This document shows positions 27,321-35,425 of a stretch of DNA of 64,000 nt, in pieces. Position 1 is the stretch's first letter. Each line of letters starts with the position of its first letter. The stretch lies in NCBI RefSeq assembly GCF_946187725.1, contig NZ_CAMHSK010000001.1:124001-188000 (forward strand). Reading direction: 5' to 3'. Under the pieces are notes generated by a model. The model saw nothing but the letters and a program-made list of their open reading frames with translations. It searched no databases and was not told where the DNA came from. Position numbers and translations under genes: made by a program. The DNA is from an uncultured Treponema sp. (GTDB lineage Bacteria > Spirochaetota > Spirochaetia > Treponematales > Treponemataceae).

Positions 27321-28112
27321 ATGAGAAATGATATTAGAAATGAACTTGCGGTTTGCGGATTTGAGGCTGTAAAGGCTCTCGCTAAGTGCAATCCGCAGAA
27401 AATCACGCGTTTTTATTACACTCGCGACAGAATGATGGATTTCAAAGATTTGTTCAAATCTCTGGCAGCGCGAAAGGTTCCTTACAACAATATTCCTGAA
27501 GGCGAACTCGAAAAACTGAGCGGCACACCACATCATCAGGGTGTGGTTGCAATGATTCGCAACGAGGAAATTCCTCATCTGAATACAGAAATCACTGACG
27601 GCTGGCTTCATAATAAAGAAAGTGCGATTTTGCTCGACAGGGTTGGCAATGCTAATAATCTGGGCGCAATCGTTCGAAGTGCGGCATTTTTTGGTTTTAA
27701 GAATATCGTGATTCCGCGTGATGAAGCGCAGTCTTCTGTTACAACGAGTTCTTATCGTGTAGCGCAGGGCGGCATGGAATTCGTAAACATCTATTCGATT
27801 CAGTCGATTGAAAAACTTCTCGTGTCGATGAAGGGCAAAATGCTTCGTTTTGGCACAGATGTTCGTGGCAAAACTCCCATCGAAAAAATCCCTGAATTGT
27901 GCAACGAAAAGAAAAAGCCGGCACTTATCGTTCTCGGCAATGAGGAGCATGGAATTTCCCGTCTGGTGCGTGATAATTGCGATGAACTTGTAACAATTCC
28001 CTTCTGTGCAAATTCTGATTCAGACGAAAAAAAATCGCAGCCAATCGAGAGCCTTAATGTAGCTCAGGCGGCCGCGATTATTTTGTATGAGTGCAGGGAC
28101 ATCCTGTCCTGA
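27321..28112 (+). CDS. TrmH-family (SPOUT) RNA ribose methyltransferase
   Basis: SAM-dependent 2'-O-methyltransferase. Three SPOUT motifs in order: LDRVGNANNLGAIVRSAAFF (motif 1, with catalytic Asn/Arg), ALIVLGNEEHGISRLVRD (motif 2) and ESLNVAQAAAIILYE (motif 3) in the trefoil-knot domain, preceded by a substrate-binding domain. Target may be 23S rRNA (RlmB/TsnR-like) or tRNA. 263 residues from ATG 27321; the TTG at 27306 is rejected because TACTAT (27309-27314) ends 6 nt before ATG 27321 with no Shine-Dalgarno, the leaderless pattern seen elsewhere in the window. Confidence 0.88.
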   Translation: MRNDIRNELAVCGFEAVKALAKCNPQKITRFYYTRDRMMDFKDLFKSLAARKVPYNNIPEGELEKLSGTPHHQGVVAMIRNEEIPHLNTEITDGWLHNKESAILLDRVGNANNLGAIVRSAAFFGFKNIVIPRDEAQSSVTTSSYRVAQGGMEFVNIYSIQSIEKLLVSMKGKMLRFGTDVRGKTPIEKIPELCNEKKKPALIVLGNEEHGISRLVRDNCDELVTIPFCANSDSDEKKSQPIESLNVAQAAAIILYECRDILS

Positions 28113-28137
28113 CAAGAATTTCCTTCGGAAATTCTTG
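28113..28137. repeat. Perfect short palindrome abutting the methyltransferase stop
   Basis: CAAGAATTTCC-TTC-GGAAATTCTTG, an 11-bp perfect stem starting on the base after the stop codon. No T-run follows, so it may be a stability hairpin or a member of a small-palindrome family. Confidence 0.6.
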
Positions 28138-28153
28138 CGGTCAACCCGCTTTT

Positions 28154-28180
28154 CGCCGCATCCGTGCGGCGATTTTTTTT
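28154..28180 (+). terminator. Intrinsic terminator
   Basis: Stem CGCCGCA/TGCGGCG with loop TCCG, followed by A and eight T residues. It terminates the glnN-era-methyltransferase unit before the convergent sugar kinase gene. Confidence 0.88.
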
Positions 28181-28194
28181 CATATTCAAAAAAT

Positions 28195-29223
28195 TTACCT
28201 GTTCATTTCAGACTGTTTGCCGGTGCTTTTGTGGCAGGCGATAATCGAGCTGATTTCGTTGAAGTCAGAAAGGGGCAAGTCACCGAAAATTGTATTTTTG
28301 GTTGCACAGGTTGCATTTCCGAATTCAACGGCTTTCTGAGGATTCTCGTATTTGAGAAGGCCAAAAATAACTCCCGCACAGTATGCGTCTCCGCTTCCGA
28401 TTCGGTCAACAACATCGATGTCCTTGTAGGGCTCTTCGGTGTAGAATTTGTCTTCTTTTTTAGAATAAATCAAAGATGTGAAAGAATGAACTTTTGGACT
28501 GATTACTTCGCGCATTGAAGAAGCGATATAGCTGATGTTCGGGAAATCACGGCAGAATTCGCGGTGCATGTCCTGCAAAGAACCAGTTTTCTGGAACATT
28601 CGGCGGCAGCTTTCTTCTGAGATGAAAAGAATGTCCACGAACGGCAGAATTTGCTTGATTGTGTTGCGGGCAGTTTCTTCATCCCACAGATTTGCACGAT
28701 AGTTCACATCAAAAGCGATTTGTGCTCCGGCCGCCTTGAATTTTTTAATCATTTCGATTGCGAGATTGCGTGTGTTTTCGCTCAGTGCAAGCGTAATTCC
28801 AGAGGTGTAGAACATCTTCGTCTTTGAATAGATGTCGTCTGGAATTTCTGATGGAGAAATCTTTGTGATTGAAGAATTTTTTCGGTCGTAAACAACAGTT
28901 GGCTTTCGCGGATATGCGCCATTTTCGTAATAATAAATGCCAACGCGGGCTTCTGGTGAATCGTCAAAAATGATGTAATCATCGCTCACGCTGGAAGCTC
29001 GAATGCGGTTTTTAATGAAGGTGCCGAGCTGATTTTTGGGAAGGCGTGTGATAAGACCGGTTCTCAGTCCCAAAAGAGAAACTCCCGAAGCGACATTTAA
29101 CTCTGCTCCGCCAGCATGTTTTTTGAAAGAATCGCTCTTGCTGATTAATTCGTTGACTGCGGGTGAAAGTCTGAGCATTATTTCGCCAAATGTAATCAAA
29201 TCAAATTCTTTGTGTTCTTCCAT
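28195..29223 (-). CDS. PfkB-family sugar kinase, 2-keto-3-deoxygluconate kinase-like
   Basis: 342 residues. Ribokinase fold: N-terminal FGEIMLRLSPAVNELI and the GGAELNVASGVSLLGL sugar-binding block, and the C-terminal signature DRIGSGDAYCAGVIFGLL with the catalytic Asp in GSGD. The FGEIMLRL opening and the loop YYYENGAYPRKPTVVYDRK are those of KdgK-type enzymes acting in hexuronate breakdown; the substrate is inferred only. The start is ATG 29223, because GGAG stands 6 nt before it; earlier in-frame codons up to 29268 would overlay that ribosome site. No uronate genes are adjacent, so it appears solitary. Confidence 0.85.
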   Translation of the reverse strand: MEEHKEFDLITFGEIMLRLSPAVNELISKSDSFKKHAGGAELNVASGVSLLGLRTGLITRLPKNQLGTFIKNRIRASSVSDDYIIFDDSPEARVGIYYYENGAYPRKPTVVYDRKNSSITKISPSEIPDDIYSKTKMFYTSGITLALSENTRNLAIEMIKKFKAAGAQIAFDVNYRANLWDEETARNTIKQILPFVDILFISEESCRRMFQKTGSLQDMHREFCRDFPNISYIASSMREVISPKVHSFTSLIYSKKEDKFYTEEPYKDIDVVDRIGSGDAYCAGVIFGLLKYENPQKAVEFGNATCATKNTIFGDLPLSDFNEISSIIACHKSTGKQSEMNR

Positions 29224-29290
29224 TTTATACTCCATGATGATTTTAATCCTTAATCTGTGTGCGGGCAATGAAAATCACCGCTTTGAATTA

Positions 29291-29319
29291 TTAAAAAAAC
29301 GCTTTTATATGACGATAAT
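29291..29319 (+). promoter_or_regulatory. Promoter of the GerMN gene (leaderless type)
   Basis: TTAAAA (29291-29296), 17 nt, GATAAT (29314-29319), then 6 nt to ATG 29326 with no Shine-Dalgarno. A TTG at 29320 is in frame but would fall inside the expected untranscribed region. Confidence 0.45.
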
Positions 29320-29325
29320 TTGAGT

Positions 29326-30342
29326 ATGAGTGAAAAGGGAAAGAAAAAGAAGAAGAGCACCGGACTTGGAATTGCCATCTGGATTCTTGCTTTTCTGATA
29401 ATTTTGATTGTATTTTTGGTCAAACAGGAAGATATAAAGAATAATTTTGATAAATCGGGTGCAAGTGCTTTAATCGAAAAGAAAATCGGAAAGGACATTT
29501 TTGAAAAGAAAGATTCTCCAAAAACCGAAGAGAGCGGGGAAATTGTCATCGATTTGACGAAGAATTCGAAGAAAAAAGAGCCAGTTGCAAAGTCAGAACC
29601 GAAAAAGACGGAAACTGTTGCAAAAACTGAGTCTAAAAAAGAAGATTCTGCAAAAAAAGAGACAGCTCAAAAAAAATCTGACGAAAAAAAAACAGAAGTT
29701 ACTCTAAAGCAAACCGAAAAGTCTGAAAACAAGACGGAAAAAGCTTTGTCTCAGGAAAATCAGCAGGCTGCGAAAAAACAGACTGATGTGCAAAATCAGC
29801 AGCCGAATAAAGAAAAAGCTGTTCAGCAAAAACAAGCTCCTGCAGAAACAAAAACTGTTACACAGACACAAACTCAGGCAGTGCAGACAGTTCAGCCGAA
29901 TCCTCCGGCTCCACAGCCAGTTGCGAACACAATCAAGGCGAAAATTTGCTTTGTTGCGATTGACAGTGACGGGCCTGTAGTGCGAAAGGAAGTGACGCGC
30001 TCGGTTGAAAAAGATTCCCCGATGGGTGATGCCCTCAGAATGTTGCTTGCAGGCCCAAGTGCAACGGAAGCAAAAACAGGCTGCCGCTCGTTGATTCCTG
30101 AAGGCACGCGTCTTCTCAGTGCGAGTGTGAAAAATGGAATTGCGAACCTCAATTTCAGCGAGGAATTTCAGTTTAATCAGTTTGGTGCGGAAGGTTCAAT
30201 TGCCCAGCTAATGCAGGTCGTATATACGGCCACAAATTTCAGTACTGTAAAGGGCGTTCAGATTTTTATTGAAGGTCAGAAACGCGACTATCTGACAGAG
30301 GGCGTGTGGATTGGCAGCCCTCTGAACAGAAGTTCGTTTTAG
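29326..30342 (+). CDS. GerMN-domain envelope protein with Lys/Glu/Gln-rich linker
   Basis: 338 residues. A basic N terminus (MSEKGKKKKKSTGLG) followed by one membrane segment (IAIWILAFLIILIVFLV) gives a type II anchor. Residues about 70-200 are a low-complexity Lys/Glu/Thr/Gln linker. The C-terminal domain (about 205-338) matches GerMN: DALRMLLAGPSATEAKTG, SLIPEGTRLLSASVKNGIA, LNFSEEF and QLMQVVYTATNF are the usual successive motifs. GerMN domains in Gram-negatives are periplasmic and linked to cell-envelope or peptidoglycan biology; exact function unknown. It ends 31 bp before the stop of a convergent gene. Confidence 0.85.
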   Translation: MSEKGKKKKKSTGLGIAIWILAFLIILIVFLVKQEDIKNNFDKSGASALIEKKIGKDIFEKKDSPKTEESGEIVIDLTKNSKKKEPVAKSEPKKTETVAKTESKKEDSAKKETAQKKSDEKKTEVTLKQTEKSENKTEKALSQENQQAAKKQTDVQNQQPNKEKAVQQKQAPAETKTVTQTQTQAVQTVQPNPPAPQPVANTIKAKICFVAIDSDGPVVRKEVTRSVEKDSPMGDALRMLLAGPSATEAKTGCRSLIPEGTRLLSASVKNGIANLNFSEEFQFNQFGAEGSIAQLMQVVYTATNFSTVKGVQIFIEGQKRDYLTEGVWIGSPLNRSSF

Positions 30343-30347
30343 CAAGC

Positions 30348-30373
30348 GGTGGTTGAGCTAAGTCGAAACCACC
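30348..30373. repeat. Short inverted repeat between convergent genes
   Basis: GGTGGTT and AACCACC flank GAGCTAAGTCGA. The GTTGAGCxAAGTCGAAAC core is a sequence I have seen recurrently in intergenic DNA of unrelated bacteria. It ends on the base before the stop of the next gene and may serve both convergent transcripts. Confidence 0.5.
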
Positions 30374-31432
30374 TTACTCAAAAGATTCGATAATTGCGTT
30401 GAAGTATTTTTTATCGCTTGTGTATGCGCCCGCAAAAACTGTGAGCGTGTACAAAGCTACGGTCTTCGGGTCAAGTTCACGGATAAACTTGAAATCATAA
30501 GTGTAGCTGTTCGATTCTGCATGGTATGAAATCTGTGTGAATAGCGTGCCACCGTTTTTTGACTCGATTTTCTGATTCTGCCAGTTCGGGTAAACAAGCT
30601 CATTTCCCAAAAGAAGTCGTCGTTTCAGGATGTCAAGCTTTCCTTCCATTGGCGAAGTGACTTCATTCACTGTGAAGACAGCAACATTGTTCAGCGTGAA
30701 GAAGTTTTCTGCGGCTGGATTCCATGATGAATCAAGTTTTGCTTTAAGAACACTGGAATTTTCGCCAGCCTTGTATTCAATGTTTTCAGGTTTAGCCTTT
30801 TTATTCTTCTTGAATTTATGAGTTGTGTCTTTGAATTTTTCGGCAATTCCCGTGAAATTTGAAAAACTTTCATCTTCAGAAGCGACAAGCTGCCCCGCCG
30901 TGATAATCTGAAGAATTGTCTTTTTATCGACCGATACAATTTTTTCAAGATTGAAGATTGGAATGAGCGGATTGAAGTAAAGCGTGACCATTCCGCCGAA
31001 CTGCTCATAATCCTGATATTCCTGCTTTTCAGAAACAACTTCACCTGCATTTTGACGGCGTTTTGTCATTTCATAGAAAAAATCATGGATGTAATTTACA
31101 AAATCGGTGTCTTCAGGTGTTACGGAAGTCACAATTCGCTCACCAGTAAGCTCCAAGTCTTCTTTTTCAGAATCAATCGTAAAAAGAATGTGGATGTTTT
31201 TTTCAGGCTGAGGATTTTTTTTCTCAATGATGGCCGGTGCATAATATCGGAAAGCGTAAGTTGATTCGTCATAGCAGAGAATTCCGATGTAAGATTCACG
31301 CTCAAAGCTGTAATCACGGTAGTACACATACTGACCAGAAAAATCCGGCACGTTCTGAGTTACATGAGGCAAAGCAAAAGAAGCGGAAATTGAAAGAATG
31401 AAAATTGAAAACAAAAAGCAAATCTTTTTCAT
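30374..31432 (-). CDS. Uncharacterised secreted protein
   Basis: 352 residues with a clear signal peptide (CFLFSIFILSISASFALP). No family recognised. The mature protein has many beta-prone segments (YIGILCYDESTYAFRYYAPA, MVTLYFNPLIPIF, YTYDFKFIRELDPKTVALYT) and a mid-region basic cluster (KFKKNKKAKPEN). It looks like a soluble periplasmic protein rather than a barrel. A perfect TATAAT ends 6 nt before the ATG and no Shine-Dalgarno is present, so the mRNA may be leaderless. It is transcribed away from the fructokinase gene, which lies upstream on the same strand beyond a foldback. Confidence 0.65.
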   Translation of the reverse strand: MKKICFLFSIFILSISASFALPHVTQNVPDFSGQYVYYRDYSFERESYIGILCYDESTYAFRYYAPAIIEKKNPQPEKNIHILFTIDSEKEDLELTGERIVTSVTPEDTDFVNYIHDFFYEMTKRRQNAGEVVSEKQEYQDYEQFGGMVTLYFNPLIPIFNLEKIVSVDKKTILQIITAGQLVASEDESFSNFTGIAEKFKDTTHKFKKNKKAKPENIEYKAGENSSVLKAKLDSSWNPAAENFFTLNNVAVFTVNEVTSPMEGKLDILKRRLLLGNELVYPNWQNQKIESKNGGTLFTQISYHAESNSYTYDFKFIRELDPKTVALYTLTVFAGAYTSDKKYFNAIIESFE

Positions 31433-31477
31433 TTTTCAATTATAGCCTTATTACCCAAAAGATTCCATAGAGAAGGG

Positions 31478-31545
31478 CAAACGCATTATAAGCCAGTTTC
31501 ACGACCGGAGCAATTTTCAACAGGAAACATTTTATAATGCGTTTG
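31478..31545. repeat. 68-bp unit bounded by a perfect 14-bp inverted repeat
   Basis: CAAACGCATTATAA and TTATAATGCGTTTG are exact reverse complements separated by 40 bp. The unit lies 11 bp after the fructokinase stop. Each arm contains an outward- or inward-reading TATAAT. It could be a terminator-like foldback of the fructokinase operon or a small mobile-type repeat; there is no T-run to decide. Confidence 0.65.
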
Positions 31546-31556
31546 TTTTCGGCGAG

Positions 31557-32540
31557 CTATTTTGATTCTTTGCGTTGAAAAAGTTCCACTTCTGAAAGAG
31601 CTGGCAGTGCAGGAATCGCGCCCCTTTTTGTGACGCACAATGCCGCGACTGCGTTCGCAAAACCAAGGTCAGATTCAATCCCTTCCTTTGTGAAATCAAA
31701 CGGATTTTCTTTTTGTGAAAGACGGTACAAAAGGCCGCCGTTGAAGCTGTCGCCCGCTCCCGTTGTGTCCACGACAGACACTTTTTTTGCAGGAACGATT
31801 CCGTTTTCGGTGAAGTTTGGTGTTCTGGCAGCATAAAAAACGCCTTTTGAGCCAAGCGTCACAAGAACGAGACTTGCTCCTTCTGAGAGAATTTGAGCCG
31901 CTCCCTCTTCGTAAGAAAGATTTTTTCCATATAATAATGTAAGTTCTTCTTCCGAGACTTTAACCATGTCCGCTTTTGAAATCATGCTTTTGATGGTCGG
32001 AATTGCATCTTCGCGGTTTCCCCATAAAGTTTCGCGATAATTCGGGTCGTATGAAATAAATCCGCCTGCCTCTTTGACGATTCTTACGGCTTCCTCAGTT
32101 GCTGATTTTGCCGGCTCGTCAGTGAGTGAAAGCGAGCCGATATGAAGGAATTTTGTGTCCTCAAGAATTTCATGATTCAAATCAGAGACAGAAAGTTGTG
32201 TGTCAGCGCCAGGATTCCTGCAGAATGAAAAATGCCGTTCTCCGCTCTTGTCGAGGGTGACGAATGCGAGGGTTGTGTGCTGATTTTTTGTCGTGCACAT
32301 TCCTTTTGTGTTGACATTCAGCTCTTCAAGGACTGTGCGAAGGTCGTTGCCAAAAGAATCCTCGCCTGTCATCCCTATGAATGCTGATTTTCCGCCAAGC
32401 TTTGAAACTGCACAGGCACAATTTGCAGGTGCACCGCCCGGATTTTCTTCGAATATGTTTTTCCCGGCAGATGATTTTCCGGCAAAAGTGAAATCAATAA
32501 GAATTTCTCCAAGAGCAGTTACATCAATTTTCTTTTTCAT
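31557..32540 (-). CDS. scrK: Fructokinase, PfkB family
   Basis: Phosphorylates fructose with ATP, feeding glycolysis. 327 residues with the ribokinase fold: GEILIDFTFAG, the sugar-site block NPGGAPANCACAVSKLGG, GMTGEDSFGNDL and the catalytic signature VVDTTGAGDSFNGGLLYRL. The NPGGAPANxA block and length fit bacterial fructokinases closely. It is last of three minus-strand genes (secreted GH32, LacI regulator, this kinase), 9 bp after the regulator, with the ribosome site AAGGA. Context (two GH32 enzymes and an ABC importer) supports fructose as the substrate. The symbol follows family usage. Confidence 0.88.
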   Translation of the reverse strand: MKKKIDVTALGEILIDFTFAGKSSAGKNIFEENPGGAPANCACAVSKLGGKSAFIGMTGEDSFGNDLRTVLEELNVNTKGMCTTKNQHTTLAFVTLDKSGERHFSFCRNPGADTQLSVSDLNHEILEDTKFLHIGSLSLTDEPAKSATEEAVRIVKEAGGFISYDPNYRETLWGNREDAIPTIKSMISKADMVKVSEEELTLLYGKNLSYEEGAAQILSEGASLVLVTLGSKGVFYAARTPNFTENGIVPAKKVSVVDTTGAGDSFNGGLLYRLSQKENPFDFTKEGIESDLGFANAVAALCVTKRGAIPALPALSEVELFQRKESK

Positions 32541-32549
32541 AAATTTTCC

Positions 32550-33605
32550 TTATCTTTCAGTAGACTCCCGATAAACGATGTTGGTTTCTATGTAAAGAGT
32601 GCGGAACGGAGAATCTGGATTTTTGATTCGTGAAAAAAGCAGTTCGATTGCCGCGCATCCCATTGCCTGGCCCTTAATGTGGATTGTCGTGAGGCTTGGA
32701 CTTATGATGCGGGATTCTGGCGAATCATCAAATCCGCACAGGAGCACATCATTCGGTACGCTTTTTCCTAGCTTTTTCAGAACCTGAATTACATCCGTCG
32801 CAACAAAATCATTGGCACAAATCAAAACTGACGGGAAAGACTCGCAGCTTGTGAATTTTTCTTCAAGATAGGCTATATAATCGCTGTGTGAAGGATAATT
32901 CAAGCCGCGGGAATTGCCTGTAAAACACCATTCTGGATGATGTTCCATGCCAAATAATCTGATAGCACCCATAAAAGCGTCGTATCTTTCATAAAATGAC
33001 ATACAGTGCAAGGCTTCTCCTACAAAGCCGAAGTCTTTTTGACCCCTAGAAACCATTTCTTTGATGAATGTGTAAATGCCGTTCCTGTTTTCCATAAGAA
33101 GAACGTCCGCAGCAAGTGGTTTTTCTTCAAAAGGAACAGCTGTGTCAATGAACAAAATCGGAATACCGAGAGAGCAAAGCATTTGACTGTATGCCATATC
33201 AAACATTTCGACACAGAAAAGGCCTGCGACTCTTTTTGCATCAAAATTCACAGGAAGACGAAGTTCTTCCCGCTCTTGAGGCATTACTCTGTACATCGTG
33301 AAGCCGTAGCCGAGTCTTAATGCCTGAGTTTGCATTTCATCAAGCATTTTAGCCGCAAAATGTGAGCTTCCCAACACGGCTCCTGTGAGCAGCACAAGCT
33401 CTTTTTTCTCGGATTGTACGGGGGCATTTTCTTTGGTCATGGTATTCTGGATGGCAAAGAGTTTATAGCCCATTTCCGCCGCTTTTTTGAGAATAGTATC
33501 GCGAGTTGAATCTGCGATAACGCCTGTGCTGTTTATGGCTTTTGAAACCGTGTTTCTGGAAAGCCCCAATTCATTTGCTATGTCTTGTATCGTTACTTTT
33601 GGCAT
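32550..33605 (-). CDS. LacI-family transcriptional regulator of the fructan locus
   Basis: 351 residues. N-terminal helix-turn-helix VTIQDIANELGLSRNTVSKA with the hinge helix region after it, then a periplasmic-binding-protein-like ligand domain (LVLLTGAVLGSSHFAAKML, VLICANDFVATDVIQVLKKL, VLLCGFDDSPESRIISPSLT, the last being the typical LacI late motif). Start ATG 33605 is chosen: the longer frame to 33626 would overlay a TTGACA/17/TAAATT promoter ending 7 nt before this ATG. A dyad ATTGTG-N7-CACAAT covers that -35 box, so autorepression is likely. Probable ligand: fructose, sucrose or a short fructan, or a phosphate of these; inferred from neighbours. Confidence 0.92.
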   Translation of the reverse strand: MPKVTIQDIANELGLSRNTVSKAINSTGVIADSTRDTILKKAAEMGYKLFAIQNTMTKENAPVQSEKKELVLLTGAVLGSSHFAAKMLDEMQTQALRLGYGFTMYRVMPQEREELRLPVNFDAKRVAGLFCVEMFDMAYSQMLCSLGIPILFIDTAVPFEEKPLAADVLLMENRNGIYTFIKEMVSRGQKDFGFVGEALHCMSFYERYDAFMGAIRLFGMEHHPEWCFTGNSRGLNYPSHSDYIAYLEEKFTSCESFPSVLICANDFVATDVIQVLKKLGKSVPNDVLLCGFDDSPESRIISPSLTTIHIKGQAMGCAAIELLFSRIKNPDSPFRTLYIETNIVYRESTER

Positions 33606-33612
33606 ACTGTCA

Positions 33613-33650
33613 AATTTAATATACAATGTTCATTGTGTCAAATGCACAAT
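33613..33650 (-). promoter_or_regulatory. lacI-type gene promoter with overlapping operator
   Basis: Minus strand: TTGACA (33641-33636), 17 nt, TAAATT (33618-33613), 7 nt, ATG. The dyad ATTGTG-TCAAATG-CACAAT (33632-33650) covers the -35 box. One half-site reads TTGTGCAT, the word repeated at the locus's other promoters. Consensus -35, leaderless start geometry. Confidence 0.7.
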
Positions 33651-33652
33651 TA

Positions 33653-35179
33653 TTATTGTGGAACTTTCATACTGATGTTTTCAAAAGTCGCATCAGATTC
33701 AGCAGTGAACAGGGCTAAGTCAGCACCATTTATAGAATTATAAATTCGGCTGCTCAGAACTTTTGCATCGTCAATGTACAAAATTACAATTTCGTTTTCG
33801 GCAACGATGGTGACATGATGCTTTTCGCCCGGTTTGAATGTAAATTTTGTCTGTGCAATCGGATCGGAAGAAACGATATTTTCGAATCCGCCGAGTTTGT
33901 AGCCTTCATAGTGTATGCAGTTTCTTTTTGCATCAAGGGCAAGGGCGTAGTAATTCTTGAATGCTTTCTTTGGGTTTCCGAAAGCGAATCCTGCAATCCC
34001 GTTGTCTCCGATTGTCACGTCACATTCCAAAAGCATTGTTGCTTCCCGGCTTCCTAGGCTCACGACAGATTTCTCACCTTTTTTTGCTGAGAGCTGGAAG
34101 GAATTGTTTCCTGAAATGACATTGCCTTCAGTTTTACCCGGAGCAAATTCTTTTTTCACAGAAAAATAATCTGCAATGCTTTCCGGCATTTTTACTCCGA
34201 GCGAGCCGTCTTCGTGCTGAACGAGCTGGTGAATGAGCATGTTTCCTGCCCATTGATATTTTCCAGAGTCAAAATTCTCATCCTGAGAACGACCAAGCCA
34301 GCCACAGAGGTAGCGTTTGCCCTTCAGTTCAGCTGTTTTTGCCGCATAGAAGATGAAATTCGTTCCGTCAAGCACGTTATCCTTTGGAGCTGTAAAAGGT
34401 CCGTTCATTGTTTTTCCAACGGCATAGTAGGTCACACAGTCCCAGCTGAAAAAGAGATAGTATTTATCTCCCATTTTGAACAAATCAGGACATTCAAGCA
34501 TCCACTGTTTGTGCGGTGCGTAGAGAGGACCTTTGAAAGTCCAGTTTTTCAAATCTGTTGAGGTAAATTTAGCCACGATTCCGCCGTTTGCTTCCTCTCG
34601 TGTTGCGACCAGAAGCCAATAGCAGTTTTCGTCATCGCTCCACAAAAGCTGAGGATCACGGAAGTCGTTGTTTGAGTATCCTTCCGGCGCGTAGAGAACT
34701 TCATCCTTGCGTTTTTCCCAAGTGATTGCATCCCGGCTGACAGCGTGAAGAATACATTCCTTTGGTTTTCCCTGGGCGGCAAAGGCATCATTGTGTCCTG
34801 TGTAGAAACAGTGGAAAAGGCCATCTTTTGCTTTGTAAAAAGAGCCTGTTCCGATTGCGACATCCGGCTCTGTTGCGATACCTGTAGGAACTGCAAGACC
34901 TTCGTCCTCATATTTGTAGAAATTGTCGGTGGAGAATTTGTGAATAGGGTGATAAGCCTGAATGTTGTGGGTGGTTTCATAAAGATAGTACAAGTCAAGC
35001 TTTCCATTGTTTTCAATTGGCATTACGTCAGCAACGAATGCGTCATCAGGGGTAGGGTAAAGAACATGTTCCACAGTTTTGAATCCTTCTGCCTCTGCTG
35101 CTTCGTCTGTGCTCGCGCAGCTTGCAAGCAATGCCAGTACGCCCGCGCAGCAAGCAAAGGCGACGTTTCTTTTTTTCAT
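33653..35179 (-). CDS. Secreted GH32-type lipoprotein (fructanase-like)
   Basis: 508 residues with lipoprotein signal and lipobox LLASC. The five-bladed propeller domain of GH32/GH68 is recognisable: NDFRDPQLLW (RDP motif, transition-state stabiliser), WMLECPDLF (EC motif, acid/base Glu) and GKRYLCGWLGR. The usual WMNDPNG nucleophile motif is replaced by a divergent TPDDAFVADVMP near residue 50, whose Asp may be the nucleophile. A C-terminal beta sandwich (AGFAFGNPKKAF, VTIVAENEIVILYIDDAKV) matches the GH32 C-terminal domain. It would cleave levan, inulin or a related fructoside on the cell surface. First gene of the minus-strand unit with its own TTGACA/17/TATAAC promoter and AAAGGAGG ribosome site. 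Confidence 0.82.
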   Translation of the reverse strand: MKKRNVAFACCAGVLALLASCASTDEAAEAEGFKTVEHVLYPTPDDAFVADVMPIENNGKLDLYYLYETTHNIQAYHPIHKFSTDNFYKYEDEGLAVPTGIATEPDVAIGTGSFYKAKDGLFHCFYTGHNDAFAAQGKPKECILHAVSRDAITWEKRKDEVLYAPEGYSNNDFRDPQLLWSDDENCYWLLVATREEANGGIVAKFTSTDLKNWTFKGPLYAPHKQWMLECPDLFKMGDKYYLFFSWDCVTYYAVGKTMNGPFTAPKDNVLDGTNFIFYAAKTAELKGKRYLCGWLGRSQDENFDSGKYQWAGNMLIHQLVQHEDGSLGVKMPESIADYFSVKKEFAPGKTEGNVISGNNSFQLSAKKGEKSVVSLGSREATMLLECDVTIGDNGIAGFAFGNPKKAFKNYYALALDAKRNCIHYEGYKLGGFENIVSSDPIAQTKFTFKPGEKHHVTIVAENEIVILYIDDAKVLSSRIYNSINGADLALFTAESDATFENISMKVPQ

Positions 35180-35197
35180 ATTTTTCCTCCTTTTGGC

Positions 35198-35264
35198 TTA
35201 TGCACAATAAGATTTGTGCATAAGTTACATTATTGGTTATAAATCATGATGCAGAATATGTCAA
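35198..35264 (-). promoter_or_regulatory. Promoter and palindromic operator of the secreted GH32 gene
   Basis: Minus strand: TTGACA (35264-35259), 17 nt, TATAAC (35241-35236). Downstream lies a 26-bp perfect-armed palindrome TTATGCACAA-N6-TTGTGCATAA (35198-35223), in the position of a repressor site blocking early transcription. Its TTGTGCAT half-site matches those at the regulator and ABC promoters. Confidence 0.75.
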
Positions 35265-35344
35265 GTTTTATTGTATTTTTTATTATTCAGACATTTCTTT
35301 GTGCAAAAAAAATGCATTTTTCGAGGTAAAATGCTAAATAACTC

Positions 35345-35412
35345 TTGACAAATGAGAAAAAGGATTTACATTTAAATCATACTTAAGATTGTGATATTTA
35401 CAATTGCACAAT
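35345..35412 (+). promoter_or_regulatory. Promoter and operator-like dyad of the porin gene
   Basis: TTGACA (35345-35350), 16 nt, TACATT (35367-35372). In the leader, ATTGTG (35388-35393) and CACAAT (35407-35412) form a dyad with 13 nt between. The second arm includes TTGTGCAA on the opposite strand, a near-copy of the locus half-site. The ribosome site AAAGGAGG follows directly. Confidence 0.6.
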
Positions 35413-35425
35413 AAAAGGAGGACGT

